Source: Chitinophagaceae bacterium (GTDB taxonomy: Bacteria > Bacteroidota > Bacteroidia > Chitinophagales > Chitinophagaceae). From it: a stretch of 43,973 nt of DNA. The DNA is taken from the NCBI GenBank assembly GCA_025450235.1, contig JANWHX010000328.1, forward strand, positions 1 through 43,973, read 5' to 3'. The position numbers were made by a program, and so were the translations under genes. Below the pieces are notes generated by a model. The model searched no databases and was not told the DNA's origin. It saw only the letters and a program-made list of their open reading frames with translations. This document shows, one piece after another, positions 34,195 through 42,457 of this stretch; position 1 is the stretch's first letter; every line of letters begins with the position of its first letter.

Positions 34195-35160
34195 ATGCAT
34201 TGGCTCACCCGAATAAGACGAAGAATACTTGTTTCGCCCCCGGTCAGTTTCCTGATACGGAAAAGCAAAAAGATATTTCTGCCGGGGTTCCAGGGCATTC
34301 CACTCTTTGACGTGATTCGTTTTTTCTTTTTACAGGCAAAAAAAACCGGCTTTACTGAAAGGGCCTCGGCAATCGCTTTTAATTTTACGATGACGATTCC
34401 GCCGGTCGTTATTTTTCTTTTTACGTTGTTGCCCTACCTGCCCATTTCAAAAGATTTCACTGACCAGATGTTCCTGTTGATAAGAGATATCGTGCCCGGT
34501 GAAAAAGATAATAAAGGTTTGATTACCTTTTTAGAAGATATTCTGAATAATGAGCGTTCCGGGCTTTTGTCCACCGGTTTTGTATTGGCTATGTACTTTT
34601 CATCTAATGCTGTGCTTGGTATCATGAGGTCGTTTGATAAACAATATATTGGCTTTACTAAAAGAGGAAGCTATCACCAGCGATGGGTAGCGCTGCGCCT
34701 TACATTTTTCCTCTTCATTCTTTTCTTCCTCTGCATGTTACTCCTCGTGATGCAGGGCACTGTATTAAAACGGATTGGGCTGGAGAAGACCTTTCTCGTG
34801 ATACTCATCAATGATTTCCGCTGGCTACTGATCATCCTGCTGTTCTTCTTCTCGGTCTCATTTATTTACAAATTCGCACCCGCTGTTCACAAAAAATGGA
34901 AAATCATCAGTCCAGGTTCCATATTAGCTACCTTCCTGATGATGGTTTTTACGGCCGGTTTTTCATATTATATCAGCAATTTTTCAAATTATAATGAATT
35001 ATACGGGTCCATCAGCACGGTTTTGATACTCATGCTGTTGATTTATTTTAATTCCCTGGTATTATTGATCGGTTTTGAGCTGAATGTCAGCATCAACTCA
35101 TTAAAACACCAGGTGGATGAAAGGAAAAAAAATCTGGCGGGCGGGCAACATCCAGTATAA
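34195..35160 (+). CDS. YihY/BrkB family membrane protein
   Basis: A 321-residue protein with about six membrane helices and the family marks ERASAIAFNFTMTIPPVVIF, ILNNERSGLLSTGFVLAMYFSSNAV in part, YKFAPAVHKKWKIISPGSI and FSNYNELYGSISTVLILMLLIYFNSL in part. Once called ribonuclease BN by error, the family is now taken to be an inner-membrane transporter of unknown substrate. It starts five bases after mltG, so the two are co-transcribed. The C-terminus is basic. Confidence 0.9.
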   Translation: MHWLTRIRRRILVSPPVSFLIRKSKKIFLPGFQGIPLFDVIRFFFLQAKKTGFTERASAIAFNFTMTIPPVVIFLFTLLPYLPISKDFTDQMFLLIRDIVPGEKDNKGLITFLEDILNNERSGLLSTGFVLAMYFSSNAVLGIMRSFDKQYIGFTKRGSYHQRWVALRLTFFLFILFFLCMLLLVMQGTVLKRIGLEKTFLVILINDFRWLLIILLFFFSVSFIYKFAPAVHKKWKIISPGSILATFLMMVFTAGFSYYISNFSNYNELYGSISTVLILMLLIYFNSLVLLIGFELNVSINSLKHQVDERKKNLAGGQHPV

Positions 35161-35199
35161 TTTTTGCTGAACTTTGATAATAACTCAAAAACTTCATAT

Positions 35200-35805
35200 A
35201 TGAAAAGGTTACTTCTGTTTGCGCTGCCTCTAGCAGCCTTTACAATAATGGCATTAAGACCGGTTGAAGATGCTTTGCCAATCGGATCAGCTCTTCCCAA
35301 ACCCGAAGTGAAGATGAAAGATATCACTGGTAAAGAAGTCTCGCTCCAGGATGCGACAAAAAAGAACGGCATATTAGTCATGTTTAGCTGTAATACCTGC
35401 CCTGTGGTAAGAAAATACCAGCCAAGAACCAATGAAGTTTGCAAATATGCAATGAGCAAGGAGATCGGCGTTGTGCTTCTTAATCCAAATGAAGCTTACA
35501 GGGATAACGGTGATTCATATGGCGACATGCAGAATTATGGAAAAGCCAACAACTATTCCTGGTACTATGTCGTGGATAAGAATTCAGCGATGGCCGATGC
35601 TTTTGGAGCCACCCGGACTCCCGAAGTATTCTTGTTCAATAAAGATGGAAAACTGGTTTATCACGGTGCCATAGATGACAATGCAAATGGCGAAGGTGAT
35701 GTCACCCGGAAGCATTTGTCGATCGCAATTGATGAAATGACCGGCGGAAAAGATGTGTCCACCAAGAATACCAAATCAGTCGGCTGCGGCATCAAGAGAC
35801 TTTAA
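35200..35805 (+). CDS. Secreted thioredoxin/peroxiredoxin-like protein
   Basis: A 201-residue protein from the ATG at 35200, which opens a signal peptide (MKRLLLFALPLAAFTIMALR); the frame is open 36 bases further upstream. The redoxin fold has the active-site pair C64/C67 (FSCNTCPVV) and the cis-proline region ATRTPEVFLFNKDGKL. It resembles the redoxin-domain proteins that often stand alone in Bacteroidota. A third cysteine, in SVGCGIKRL, lies near the C-terminus. An intrinsic terminator follows. Confidence 0.88.
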   Translation: MKRLLLFALPLAAFTIMALRPVEDALPIGSALPKPEVKMKDITGKEVSLQDATKKNGILVMFSCNTCPVVRKYQPRTNEVCKYAMSKEIGVVLLNPNEAYRDNGDSYGDMQNYGKANNYSWYYVVDKNSAMADAFGATRTPEVFLFNKDGKLVYHGAIDDNANGEGDVTRKHLSIAIDEMTGGKDVSTKNTKSVGCGIKRL

Positions 35806-35826
35806 TAACCCCGGCAATATTTCTTT

Positions 35827-35854
35827 AAACTGTCCCCCGCGGGACAGTTTTTTT
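35827..35854 (+). terminator. Intrinsic terminator after the thioredoxin gene
   Basis: AAACTGTCCC (35827-35836) pairs perfectly with GGGACAGTTT (35841-35850) around a four-base loop, with a run of seven T ending at 35854. Confidence 0.9.
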
Positions 35855-35962
35855 ATTTAAAATTTATGGAAATAAAAAACTACTGCATCCAAAAGATGCC
35901 GACACTCCATTTCTTAACCGGTCCTGCCCCGAAAGCTATAGGGAGGACATAAAAACCAGCTT

Positions 35963-36166
35963 ATGATCTCACGCCTGAATATCAACCGTCTAATCATTTT
36001 TGCATTCATGATGCTCGTAGTAATGGCACTGGTCTATGGAATCAAGACACGCAGCGTGACCGGCATCGTCCTTTCATTGACGAGTCTTGGCGCCGGTATT
36101 CATTTTTTGACGTTGCTGGCCAAAGCCAGGCGGGAGTTGGAACAGGACCAGGAAGAAACAGCCTAA
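35963..36166 (+). CDS. Small two-helix membrane protein
   Basis: A 67-residue frame with two hydrophobic helices (LIIFAFMMLVVMALVYGI and VTGIVLSLTSLGAGIHFLTL) joined by KTRS, and a charged tail (KARRELEQDQEETA). The pattern is typical of a real small membrane protein, and it has no recognised family. Its last four bases overlap the end of the convergent TlpA-like gene. Confidence 0.6.
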   Translation: MISRLNINRLIIFAFMMLVVMALVYGIKTRSVTGIVLSLTSLGAGIHFLTLLAKARRELEQDQEETA

Positions 36167-36648
36167 TCTTTTTTTCCAAGTATAGCCGTGATCTCTTTTT
36201 CAAACTTGTCTTCCTGTATCTTCTCCTCGTAAAATTTTCTGTACCCAGTCTTATTGTTGACGAAAAGTGTGGCGGGCAAAGCGCCCGACCAGGCGCTATC
36301 AATTTTTGGGCAAAAGTAATCTGCATTTGTTTCGCTGAGCCAAACTATTTTGGAAGTAAACTTTCTTTTGGCTGCAAAAGGCCGGATCTTGTTATAATCG
36401 TCTTTCAAATCGAGACTCACCAGCAATAGTTTTAGACTGTCTTTTCTGTGTCGTTTTACTGACTCCTCGAAATAAGGTATTTCTTCGAGGCAGGGAATGC
36501 AGAATGTGGCCCAGAAATTAACGATCAACGGTGTTTTGCTCTCGCTGATTGTTTTTTCAAGGTCCGTGATCTTAATTTTTTGTACCTCCTGGGTACTAGA
36601 AGCAATACCGGATAATAAAATAAAAATAACCGGAACAATTTTTTTCAT
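36163..36648 (-). CDS. TlpA-like periplasmic thioredoxin
   Basis: A 161-residue protein with a signal peptide (MKKIVPVIFILLSGIASS). The thioredoxin fold has the active site C50-I-P-C53 in VNFWATFCIPCLEEIPYF, and the cis-proline in ALPATLFVNNKTG. TlpA/ResA-like proteins reduce disulfides in exported proteins. An extra cysteine is present in ADYFCPKID. The gene is convergent with the small membrane gene and lies 13 bases downstream of the TrmH-type gene on the same strand. Confidence 0.9.
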   Translation of the reverse strand: MKKIVPVIFILLSGIASSTQEVQKIKITDLEKTISESKTPLIVNFWATFCIPCLEEIPYFEESVKRHRKDSLKLLLVSLDLKDDYNKIRPFAAKRKFTSKIVWLSETNADYFCPKIDSAWSGALPATLFVNNKTGYRKFYEEKIQEDKFEKEITAILGKKD

Positions 36649-36661
36649 CTGTAAATGATTG

Positions 36662-37258
36662 TTATTCTATTTCACGGGATGGTGAGGCCCATTCATCAAA
36701 TAGTTCTTTATACCTGACGTCTGTCAATTTCTTTTGGTTGTAATGCCCCGCCATGGTTTTTTGGCGGAATGCTTCATATAACGTGACGGCGCAGGCCACG
36801 CTGATATTAAGTGAACGAATGATGCCCATTTGGGGTATCACAAAATTTCCGTCTGCCAGGGCTCTTATCTCGTCACTGACACCTGAATGTTCATTCCCAA
36901 AAATCAAGGCGATGCTCTTGCTGAAATCAACCGAATATAAATCTACGGCATCGCTGCTCAAATGAGTCGTTAGAATTGTCGAATAACTTTTTCGCAGAGC
37001 AGAAAAACATTCTACCGCGTTTTCATACTGATGAACAGTCAGCCATTTGGCTGCACTCGAAGAACTCCTGGCGCCCCATTTCTTGTGCCTGGGGATCTTT
37101 GTATTCAGAATATGAATATCCTGCATACCGATAGCATCACAGCTCCGCATCACGGCTGAAATATTATGAGGGTCAAAAACATTTTCTAATACCACCGTGA
37201 TGTCATTCTGCCTTTTGTTGAGTACAGAAGTAAGTTTATCTTTTCGTTCCGGTGTCAT
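36662..37258 (-). CDS. trmH: TrmH/SpoU family tRNA 2'-O-methyltransferase
   Basis: A 198-residue protein from the ATG at 37258 (MTPERKDKLTSVLNKRQ); the open frame reaches 37399 but there it overlaps a palindromic repeat. The SpoU signatures are present: VLENVFDPHNISAVMRSCDA (motif 1), IALIFGNEHSGVSDE (motif 2) and RSLNISVACAVTLYEAFRQ (motif 3). These form the trefoil-knot SAM site. The opening NDITVVLENV is close to TrmH, which methylates G18 of tRNA; other SpoU enzymes are possible. It is divergent from the pyrimidine operon. Confidence 0.88.
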   Translation of the reverse strand: MTPERKDKLTSVLNKRQNDITVVLENVFDPHNISAVMRSCDAIGMQDIHILNTKIPRHKKWGARSSSSAAKWLTVHQYENAVECFSALRKSYSTILTTHLSSDAVDLYSVDFSKSIALIFGNEHSGVSDEIRALADGNFVIPQMGIIRSLNISVACAVTLYEAFRQKTMAGHYNQKKLTDVRYKELFDEWASPSREIE

Positions 37259-37330
37259 TGAGTTAGAAGTCTTTACCTTGCAAACTTCGTCAAATTCGGT
37301 ATATTTATAGCTGACGATTAATGAATTGTT

Positions 37331-37391
37331 TTGGACTAAAATCCAATTAATAACGAATTCATTAACAAAATGTACAATGGGCTTTAGCCCA
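37331..37391. repeat. Palindromic repeat unit upstream of mmsA
   Basis: Two small hairpins bracket an AT-rich spacer: TTGGACTAAAATCCAA at 37331-37346 and TGGGCTTTAGCCCA at 37378-37391 (the latter has six-base arms around TT). They lie 13 bases before the mmsA start, so they would sit in its leader. Confidence 0.7.
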
Positions 37392-37404
37392 ACAAACAAA
37401 AGTT

Positions 37405-38862
37405 ATGAAATACTCTCCCCTTCAGAACTATATCAACGGTCAATTCGTTGATTCATCTTCTGCCCGTAAATTAGCTGTTATCTCTCCCATCGATGGGAAT
37501 CATTTATCCGATGTGCCGATGTCTACAGCAAAAGATCTGGATGCAGGAGTAAAAGCAGCTAAAGCGGCCTTCCCTGGTTGGAGTAAAACACCCATAAAAG
37601 AAAGAGTACAGGTCTTCTTCCGGTATAAATATTTACTCGAAAAACATATGAAGGAATTGGCCGAACTGGTACAGGAGGAAAACGGCAAGACTTACGGGGA
37701 GGCTGTAGCTGAAATTGAAAAGAGTATTGAACTAACAGAGTTTGCTACTTCACTACCTCAGCTGGTAACCGGTGAAGTATTGGAAGTAAGCAGAGGGGTT
37801 GAATGCAGAACCGAGCATGTACCGCTGGGGGTTGTCGCATCAATTGTGCCGTTTAATTTTCCCAGCATGGTTCCTAATTGGACGTTACCAAACGCCATTG
37901 CGTTGGGAAACTGTATGATCTTAAAACCTTCGGAGAAAGTTCCGTTAAGTTCCTGTAGGTTGGCTCAATTGTTAAAAGAAGCTGGTTTACCGGATGGCGT
38001 ATTTAATATTGTTCATGGCGACAGTGAAATTGTAACCGCCATCTGTGATCATCCGGGTATCGAAGCCGTGTCATTTGTTGGCTCAACCAAAGTTGCAAAA
38101 ATCGTTTATCAACGATCCACTTCTACTTATAAAAGATGTTTGGCATTGGGTGGAGCAAAAAATCATTTGATGGTATTGCCGGATGCAATCCCGGGAATGA
38201 CAGCGCAAAATGTAGCAGCATCAATGAGCGGTTGCGCGGGACAAAGATGTATGGCTGCCAGTGCCATGATCGGAGTGGGTAATGTGGATAGCATTATTGA
38301 TAAAATATGCGAAGAGGCAAGGAAGATCATTCCGGGAGAGAATCTTGGAGCAGTTATCAGCAAGGAATCACAACAAAGAATTGAAAAATATATTACGGAA
38401 GCAGAAACACAGGGAGCTAAAATACTGGTGGACGGCAGAAACGCAAAAGTGAAGGGAAAGGAAAACGGTACCTATGTTGGGCCGACGGTAATAGATTATG
38501 TTAAACCGGGTATGTCAGTAGCAACGGAAGAAATTTTTGGGCCAGTCATATCCATTATGCGGACAAACACTGTTGATGAAGCATTGGCAATTGAAAATGC
38601 AAATCCATATGGCAACGCCGCATCTGTATTTACGCAGAATGGAGGCATGGCTCGTTACATTATTGATCGGGCGAGTGCAGGCATGATCGGTGTGAATGTA
38701 GGTGTGCCCGTACCAAGAGAGCCATTTTCTTTTGGTGGATGGAATGAAAGTAAGTTTGGAGTAGGAGATATAACTGGAAAGAGCTCGATTGAATTCTGGA
38801 CGAAGTTGAAGAAGAGTACGACGAAATGGAATGCGGAGGCGGGGGTGAATTGGATGAGTTAG
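37405..38862 (+). CDS. mmsA: CoA-acylating malonate/methylmalonate-semialdehyde dehydrogenase
   Basis: A 485-residue aldehyde dehydrogenase. The catalytic cysteine is C282 in GCAGQRCMAAS, and NAD-site elements include VPFNFPSMVPNWTLPNAIA and FVGSTKVAK. The glutamate used as general base in hydrolytic members is missing from the LALGGAKNH block, as expected for the CoA-acylating MmsA class. In this setting the likely reaction is malonate semialdehyde with CoA and NAD to acetyl-CoA, the last step of beta-alanine breakdown; methylmalonate semialdehyde (valine pathway) is the alternative. It is the first gene of the operon. Confidence 0.93.
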   Translation: MKYSPLQNYINGQFVDSSSARKLAVISPIDGNHLSDVPMSTAKDLDAGVKAAKAAFPGWSKTPIKERVQVFFRYKYLLEKHMKELAELVQEENGKTYGEAVAEIEKSIELTEFATSLPQLVTGEVLEVSRGVECRTEHVPLGVVASIVPFNFPSMVPNWTLPNAIALGNCMILKPSEKVPLSSCRLAQLLKEAGLPDGVFNIVHGDSEIVTAICDHPGIEAVSFVGSTKVAKIVYQRSTSTYKRCLALGGAKNHLMVLPDAIPGMTAQNVAASMSGCAGQRCMAASAMIGVGNVDSIIDKICEEARKIIPGENLGAVISKESQQRIEKYITEAETQGAKILVDGRNAKVKGKENGTYVGPTVIDYVKPGMSVATEEIFGPVISIMRTNTVDEALAIENANPYGNAASVFTQNGGMARYIIDRASAGMIGVNVGVPVPREPFSFGGWNESKFGVGDITGKSSIEFWTKLKKSTTKWNAEAGVNWMS

Positions 38863-38869
38863 AGAGCCT

Positions 38870-39013
38870 GGCCTCCCCAACCCCTCCAAAGGAGAAGCCC
38901 CCTAAATCCCCCAAGGGGGACTTTAGAACCCGATGATTTATATTTTCTGGATGAATAAGAGAAACTCAAATATTTCAGACCCTAAGAACCCTCCCTTGGA
39001 GGGCAGGGAGGCC
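38870..39013. repeat. Inverted-repeat element of about 144 bp between mmsA and the aminotransferase
   Basis: Arms at 38870-38894 (starting GGCCTCCCCAACCCCTCCAA) and 38991-39013 (ending GCAGGGAGGCC) are inverted copies with a few mismatches. A further hairpin CCCCCTAAATCCCCCAAGGG-type block lies at 38899-38920. No coding frame is present. It has the form of a small non-autonomous palindromic element and starts eight bases after the mmsA stop. Confidence 0.8.
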
Positions 39014-39033
39014 CGCAACATAAAAAAACAACT

Positions 39034-40416
39034 ATGACTACAAAAACAATCTCCAAATCATCAGACTCCGAGACCCCCCCTTCGGGGGCCAGGGGGGCCG
39101 TGATTCAAAACAACCAGGACTACACCTTATTTTCATGGAGCAAACAAAAAGGTACGAATCCTATTGCCGTCAAGTATGCCGAAGGTGTTTATCTATACGA
39201 TTTCGATGGTAAACGGTACATTGATTTTTCTTCGGGTCTGATGAACGTAAATATAGGTCATGGCGATCAGCGGGTGACAGCAGCCGTTGTAAAGCAAATG
39301 CAGGAGGTGACGTATGTAACTCCTTCCTGTGTTACAAAAGTTCGTGGTGAGTTAGGAAAGAAGTTAGCTGAAATATGTCCTGGTGATCTGAATAAAGCAT
39401 TTTTTACTTTATGCGGCGCAACTTCAATCGAAAATGGGATCAAGCTGGCAAGGTTGTATACGGGGCGGCATAAGATAGTAACCCGTTATCAATCTTATCA
39501 TGGCGCATCTATTGGCGCTATTTCAGCTAGCGGCGATCCAAGAAGAATTCCCGTTGATGTCCAACAGGCGCCCAATTTTGTTCATTTTGATCTTCCTTAT
39601 TTATATCGCTGGGAGTATGGTGAAGAAAATCTATTGAAAGAAACAATTGCATCGTTGGAAAGATTGATCGCTTACGAAGGGGCTGCTACTATTGCCGCTA
39701 TTTTACTGGAAGGTGAATCGGGTTCATCAGGCTGTTTGAAATATCCGGTGGGCTATTTGAAAGCCGTTAGAGAATTATGTAACAAGCATGGCATTTTATT
39801 AATCATTGACGAAGTGATGAGTGGTTTTGGGCGAACAGGGAAATGGTTTGGATTTGAACACCACGATATCATTCCCGACATGATCTGTATGGCCAAGGGT
39901 TTGACTTCAGGTTATCTTCCTTTTGGTTGCCTGATGGTATCAGATAAGATCGCCGCAAAGTATGATGATGCTGTTCTTGCGTTGGGTCTCACTTACTCTG
40001 CTCACCCTGTCAGTTGCGCGGCGGCACTCGAAATGCTGAAGATCTATGAAGATGATAATTTAATTGCGAATGCAGCGGCGATGGGAAAATATATGGAAGC
40101 ACAGGTTGAAAAATTAAAACAAAAACATAATAGCATTGGTGATTTCAGGAATACGGGTTTATTGGGTTGTATTGAATTAGTAAAAAACAAAACAACCAAA
40201 GAACCTCTGGCACCCTTCAATGCAAAACCGGAAGAGATGGCGGTAATGAATAAAGTAGCGGCAAAGATCAAAGAACTGGGAATGTACACGTTTGTAAGAT
40301 GGAGTTATATTTTTGTTGCCCCACCCCTGATCGTAACAAAAGAGCAAATTGACGAAGGCCTGGCGATCATCAGCGAAGCCATTTCAATAGCTGATACACA
40401 AATCGAACACGGATGA
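39034..40416 (+). CDS. Class III aminotransferase (beta-alanine or related omega-amino acid)
   Basis: A 460-residue PLP enzyme. The PLP lysine is K288 in CMAKGLTSGYLP, D259 (LLIIDEVMSGFGRTG) contacts the pyridine nitrogen, and SYHGASIGA holds the phosphate. With the semialdehyde dehydrogenase before it and dihydropyrimidinase after it, beta-alanine:pyruvate (or 2-oxoglutarate) transamination is the likely role. Two oddities: residues about 10-22 are encoded by an in-frame copy of the operon's palindromic repeat, and the last codons (E-H-G-stop) lie inside the left end of the element at 40405. Homologues are expected to differ at both ends. Confidence 0.9.
   Translation: MTTKTISKSSDSETPPSGARGAVIQNNQDYTLFSWSKQKGTNPIAVKYAEGVYLYDFDGKRYIDFSSGLMNVNIGHGDQRVTAAVVKQMQEVTYVTPSCVTKVRGELGKKLAEICPGDLNKAFFTLCGATSIENGIKLARLYTGRHKIVTRYQSYHGASIGAISASGDPRRIPVDVQQAPNFVHFDLPYLYRWEYGEENLLKETIASLERLIAYEGAATIAAILLEGESGSSGCLKYPVGYLKAVRELCNKHGILLIIDEVMSGFGRTGKWFGFEHHDIIPDMICMAKGLTSGYLPFGCLMVSDKIAAKYDDAVLALGLTYSAHPVSCAAALEMLKIYEDDNLIANAAAMGKYMEAQVEKLKQKHNSIGDFRNTGLLGCIELVKNKTTKEPLAPFNAKPEEMAVMNKVAAKIKELGMYTFVRWSYIFVAPPLIVTKEQIDEGLAIISEAISIADTQIEHG
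39062..39099. repeat. 38-bp copy of the palindromic repeat inside the aminotransferase gene
   Basis: This block matches 38976-39013 at 28 of 38 positions (both begin CAGAC and end with GGCC) and contains a CCCCC-TTC-GGGGG hairpin. It encodes DSETPPSGARGA near the N-terminus without breaking the frame. Confidence 0.75.
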
Positions 40417-40951
40417 CACGGATTAAACTGATGTTCACGGATTTATTTTTCGCAAATTCATTTTACAGTATTAGTTCAAAATATGAAATATCAGGAACTG
40501 ACGGACCACATAATCAAAGCGTTTTACAAGGTATATAATACTCTGGGCTAAGGCTTTCTGGAAAAAGTTTACGAAAATGCCATGTATATTGAACTAACTA
40601 ATATGGGATTTAAAGTTGAGAGGCAAAAGAGAGTTCTTGTCTATTATGAAGGTCATGTTGTTGGCGATTATTCGTCCGACCTAACCGTTGAAGATGTTGT
40701 TATTTGCGAATTAAAAACTACTGAATCATTAATAACAGACAACGAATACCAACTGATTAATTATTTAAAAGCGACTACTATTGAAGTTGGCCTCCTGTTG
40801 AATTTTGGAAAAAAACCAGAAATAAGAAGAAAAATATATGATAATGATAAAAAGGCGTGGTACACAACCCGGATAACGCCTATTTAAGGTATGACTCATC
40901 TATGACTAAAAAAATCCTTGTTAATCCATTTAGTCCGTGTCATACGTGTTC
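40405..40951. mobile_element. 547-bp element with 23-bp terminal inverted repeats carrying a GxxExxY gene
   Basis: The ends 40405-40427 (GAACACGGATGACACGGATT then AAA) and 40929-40951 are inverted copies with 21 of 23 matches. The right end extends further inwards with TTAATCCATT. The only gene inside is the broken GxxExxY gene. The left end overlaps the last codons of the aminotransferase and the right end stops ten bases before the NCS1 permease ATG. No transposase and no obvious target duplication were seen. The same end sequence is found in the 78-bp element at 43832. Confidence 0.75.
40483..40887 (+). pseudogene. GxxExxY / PD-(D/E)XK nuclease-like protein, interrupted by one stop
   Basis: From the ATG at 40483 the frame reads MKYQELTDHIIKAFYKVYNT then LG, then a TAA at 40549-40551, and continues in the same frame with GFLEKVYENAM to a stop at 40885-40887 (135 codons in all). 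GFLEKVY is the GxxExxY motif that names the family, usually preceded by a tyrosine; a single change from TAT or TAC to TAA explains the break. The nuclease-like residues D (YSSDLTVED) and E-x-K (CELK) are intact further on. A restart at the ATG 40582 would lose the motif. It is most likely a recent pseudogene. Confidence 0.85.
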
Positions 40952-40960
40952 CAAAAAATT

Positions 40961-42457
40961 ATGAGCGAAAACAGAAACATACCGGATTCTTCGTTAATTA
41001 ATCAGGACCTCGCTCCGATTCGGCAGGAAAAAAGAAAATGGGGGACATGGAACTATGCTGCACTTTGGATCAGTATGAGTCTTTGCATTCCTTCCTACCA
41101 GTTAGCAAGTGGAATGATTGATAATGGAATGAATTGGTGGCAGGCGATCATGACTATGCTTATCGGGAATTTGATCGTACTCGTTCCAATGATATTAAAT
41201 GGACATGCAGGAGCTAAATATGGTATCCCTTTCCCGGTGTTTGTCAGGGCAAGCTTTGGAACAAAAGGTGCCAATATACCAGCTATGCTAAGAGCTATCG
41301 TGGCTTGTGGCTGGTTTGGGATTCAAACCTGGATAGGTGGCAAATCATTATATCGTTTATTAAAAGTATGGGATCCTTCCTTGCCTGAGCTCACCATCAA
41401 CGGCCTCTTCCCCGATCTCTTACCTCTCATTTGCTTTTTATGTTTCTGGCTGTTGAACATGTATGTTATTTACCGGGGTGTCGATAGCATAAAAAAATTA
41501 CTGGTCTTTAAGGCATTCTTTCTTCCGGTTGCAACGGTGGCCTTATTGTGCTGGGCATTTTGGGTCATGCAGGACCGTGGTGGCATCGCGCAGGTATTCG
41601 ATGTGCCCTCAAAGTTTAAAGACTCCGCTTCTTTTTATAATTATTTTGTACCGGCGCTGACAGGGGTCGTGGGGTTTTGGGCGACTCTATCACTTAATAT
41701 CCCCGATTTTACCCGGTATGCAGTGAGTCAAAAATCGCAACGCAGAGGACAAGCATTAGGATTACCCACTTCAATGACGTTTATCGCTTTTGTTGCGGTA
41801 GTAGTTTCATTGACGACAACCTTTGTTTTTGAAAAAACAATTTGGGAACCCGAAGCGCTGGTTGGCAGGTTTGACAATAAGATCATTGTAAGCTTTGCCC
41901 TGATCGCTGTGGTTATCGCAACACTTGCCACAAATATTGCAGCTAATATCGTAAGTCCTGCCAATGATTTCTCTAACCTTTCACCGAAGAAGATCAACTT
42001 CAGAACAGGAGGCTATATTACGGGCATCATCGGCATATTGATATTTCCATGGAAGCTCGTTGAAGATCCTACCGGTTATATTTATAGCTGGCTGGTCGGC
42101 TATTCGGCATTGCTGGGTCCTGTGGGAGGTATTATGATCGCAGATTATTATTTTATCAGGAAACAGAAATTAGAAACGGCTGAATTGTATAGTCACGCAG
42201 GCCGGTACCGTTACAGGAACGGATTCAATAGAAATGCAATAATTGCTTTGCTTCTGGGAATATTACCAAACATACCGGGGTTCTTATTACAGGTTAAAGT
42301 TGTTTCACCAGATGCTTTTCCCGGCTGGATCTCAAATTTATATCACTACGCCTGGTTTGTAGGTTTTTTTGTAAGCGCCATTCTTTATATCTTACTAATG
42401 CGTTCATACAGGATAACTGAACAAAAATTAAAAGAATCTTATGTCGTTGTTGATTAA
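40961..42457 (+). CDS. NCS1 family nucleobase permease
   Basis: A 498-residue protein with about twelve membrane helices from the ATG at 40961; a GTG in frame at 40937 lies inside the element's terminal repeat and is unlikely. Family marks are RKWGTWNYAALWISMSLCIP, GAKYGIPFPVFVRASFG, CGWFGIQTWIGG, LNIPDFTRYA and NIAANIVSPANDFSNL. The NCS1 family carries uracil, cytosine, allantoin or hydantoins with a cation. The tie to dihydropyrimidinase (the genes overlap by 17 bases) points to uracil, thymine or a dihydropyrimidine. Confidence 0.92.
   Translation: MSENRNIPDSSLINQDLAPIRQEKRKWGTWNYAALWISMSLCIPSYQLASGMIDNGMNWWQAIMTMLIGNLIVLVPMILNGHAGAKYGIPFPVFVRASFGTKGANIPAMLRAIVACGWFGIQTWIGGKSLYRLLKVWDPSLPELTINGLFPDLLPLICFLCFWLLNMYVIYRGVDSIKKLLVFKAFFLPVATVALLCWAFWVMQDRGGIAQVFDVPSKFKDSASFYNYFVPALTGVVGFWATLSLNIPDFTRYAVSQKSQRRGQALGLPTSMTFIAFVAVVVSLTTTFVFEKTIWEPEALVGRFDNKIIVSFALIAVVIATLATNIAANIVSPANDFSNLSPKKINFRTGGYITGIIGILIFPWKLVEDPTGYIYSWLVGYSALLGPVGGIMIADYYFIRKQKLETAELYSHAGRYRYRNGFNRNAIIALLLGILPNIPGFLLQVKVVSPDAFPGWISNLYHYAWFVGFFVSAILYILLMRSYRITEQKLKESYVVVD

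Noticed and set aside
37259-37399. Longer N-terminus for the TrmH-type protein
   Set aside because: The added residues are encoded by a palindromic repeat and the family starts at the ATG at 37258.
38515-38914. Leftward frames over the end of mmsA and the repeat
   Set aside because: Low-complexity shadows of the dehydrogenase gene and of the C-rich repeat.
40937-40960. GTG start for the NCS1 permease
   Set aside because: It lies inside the element's terminal repeat and adds residues unlike the family; the ATG at 40961 is better.
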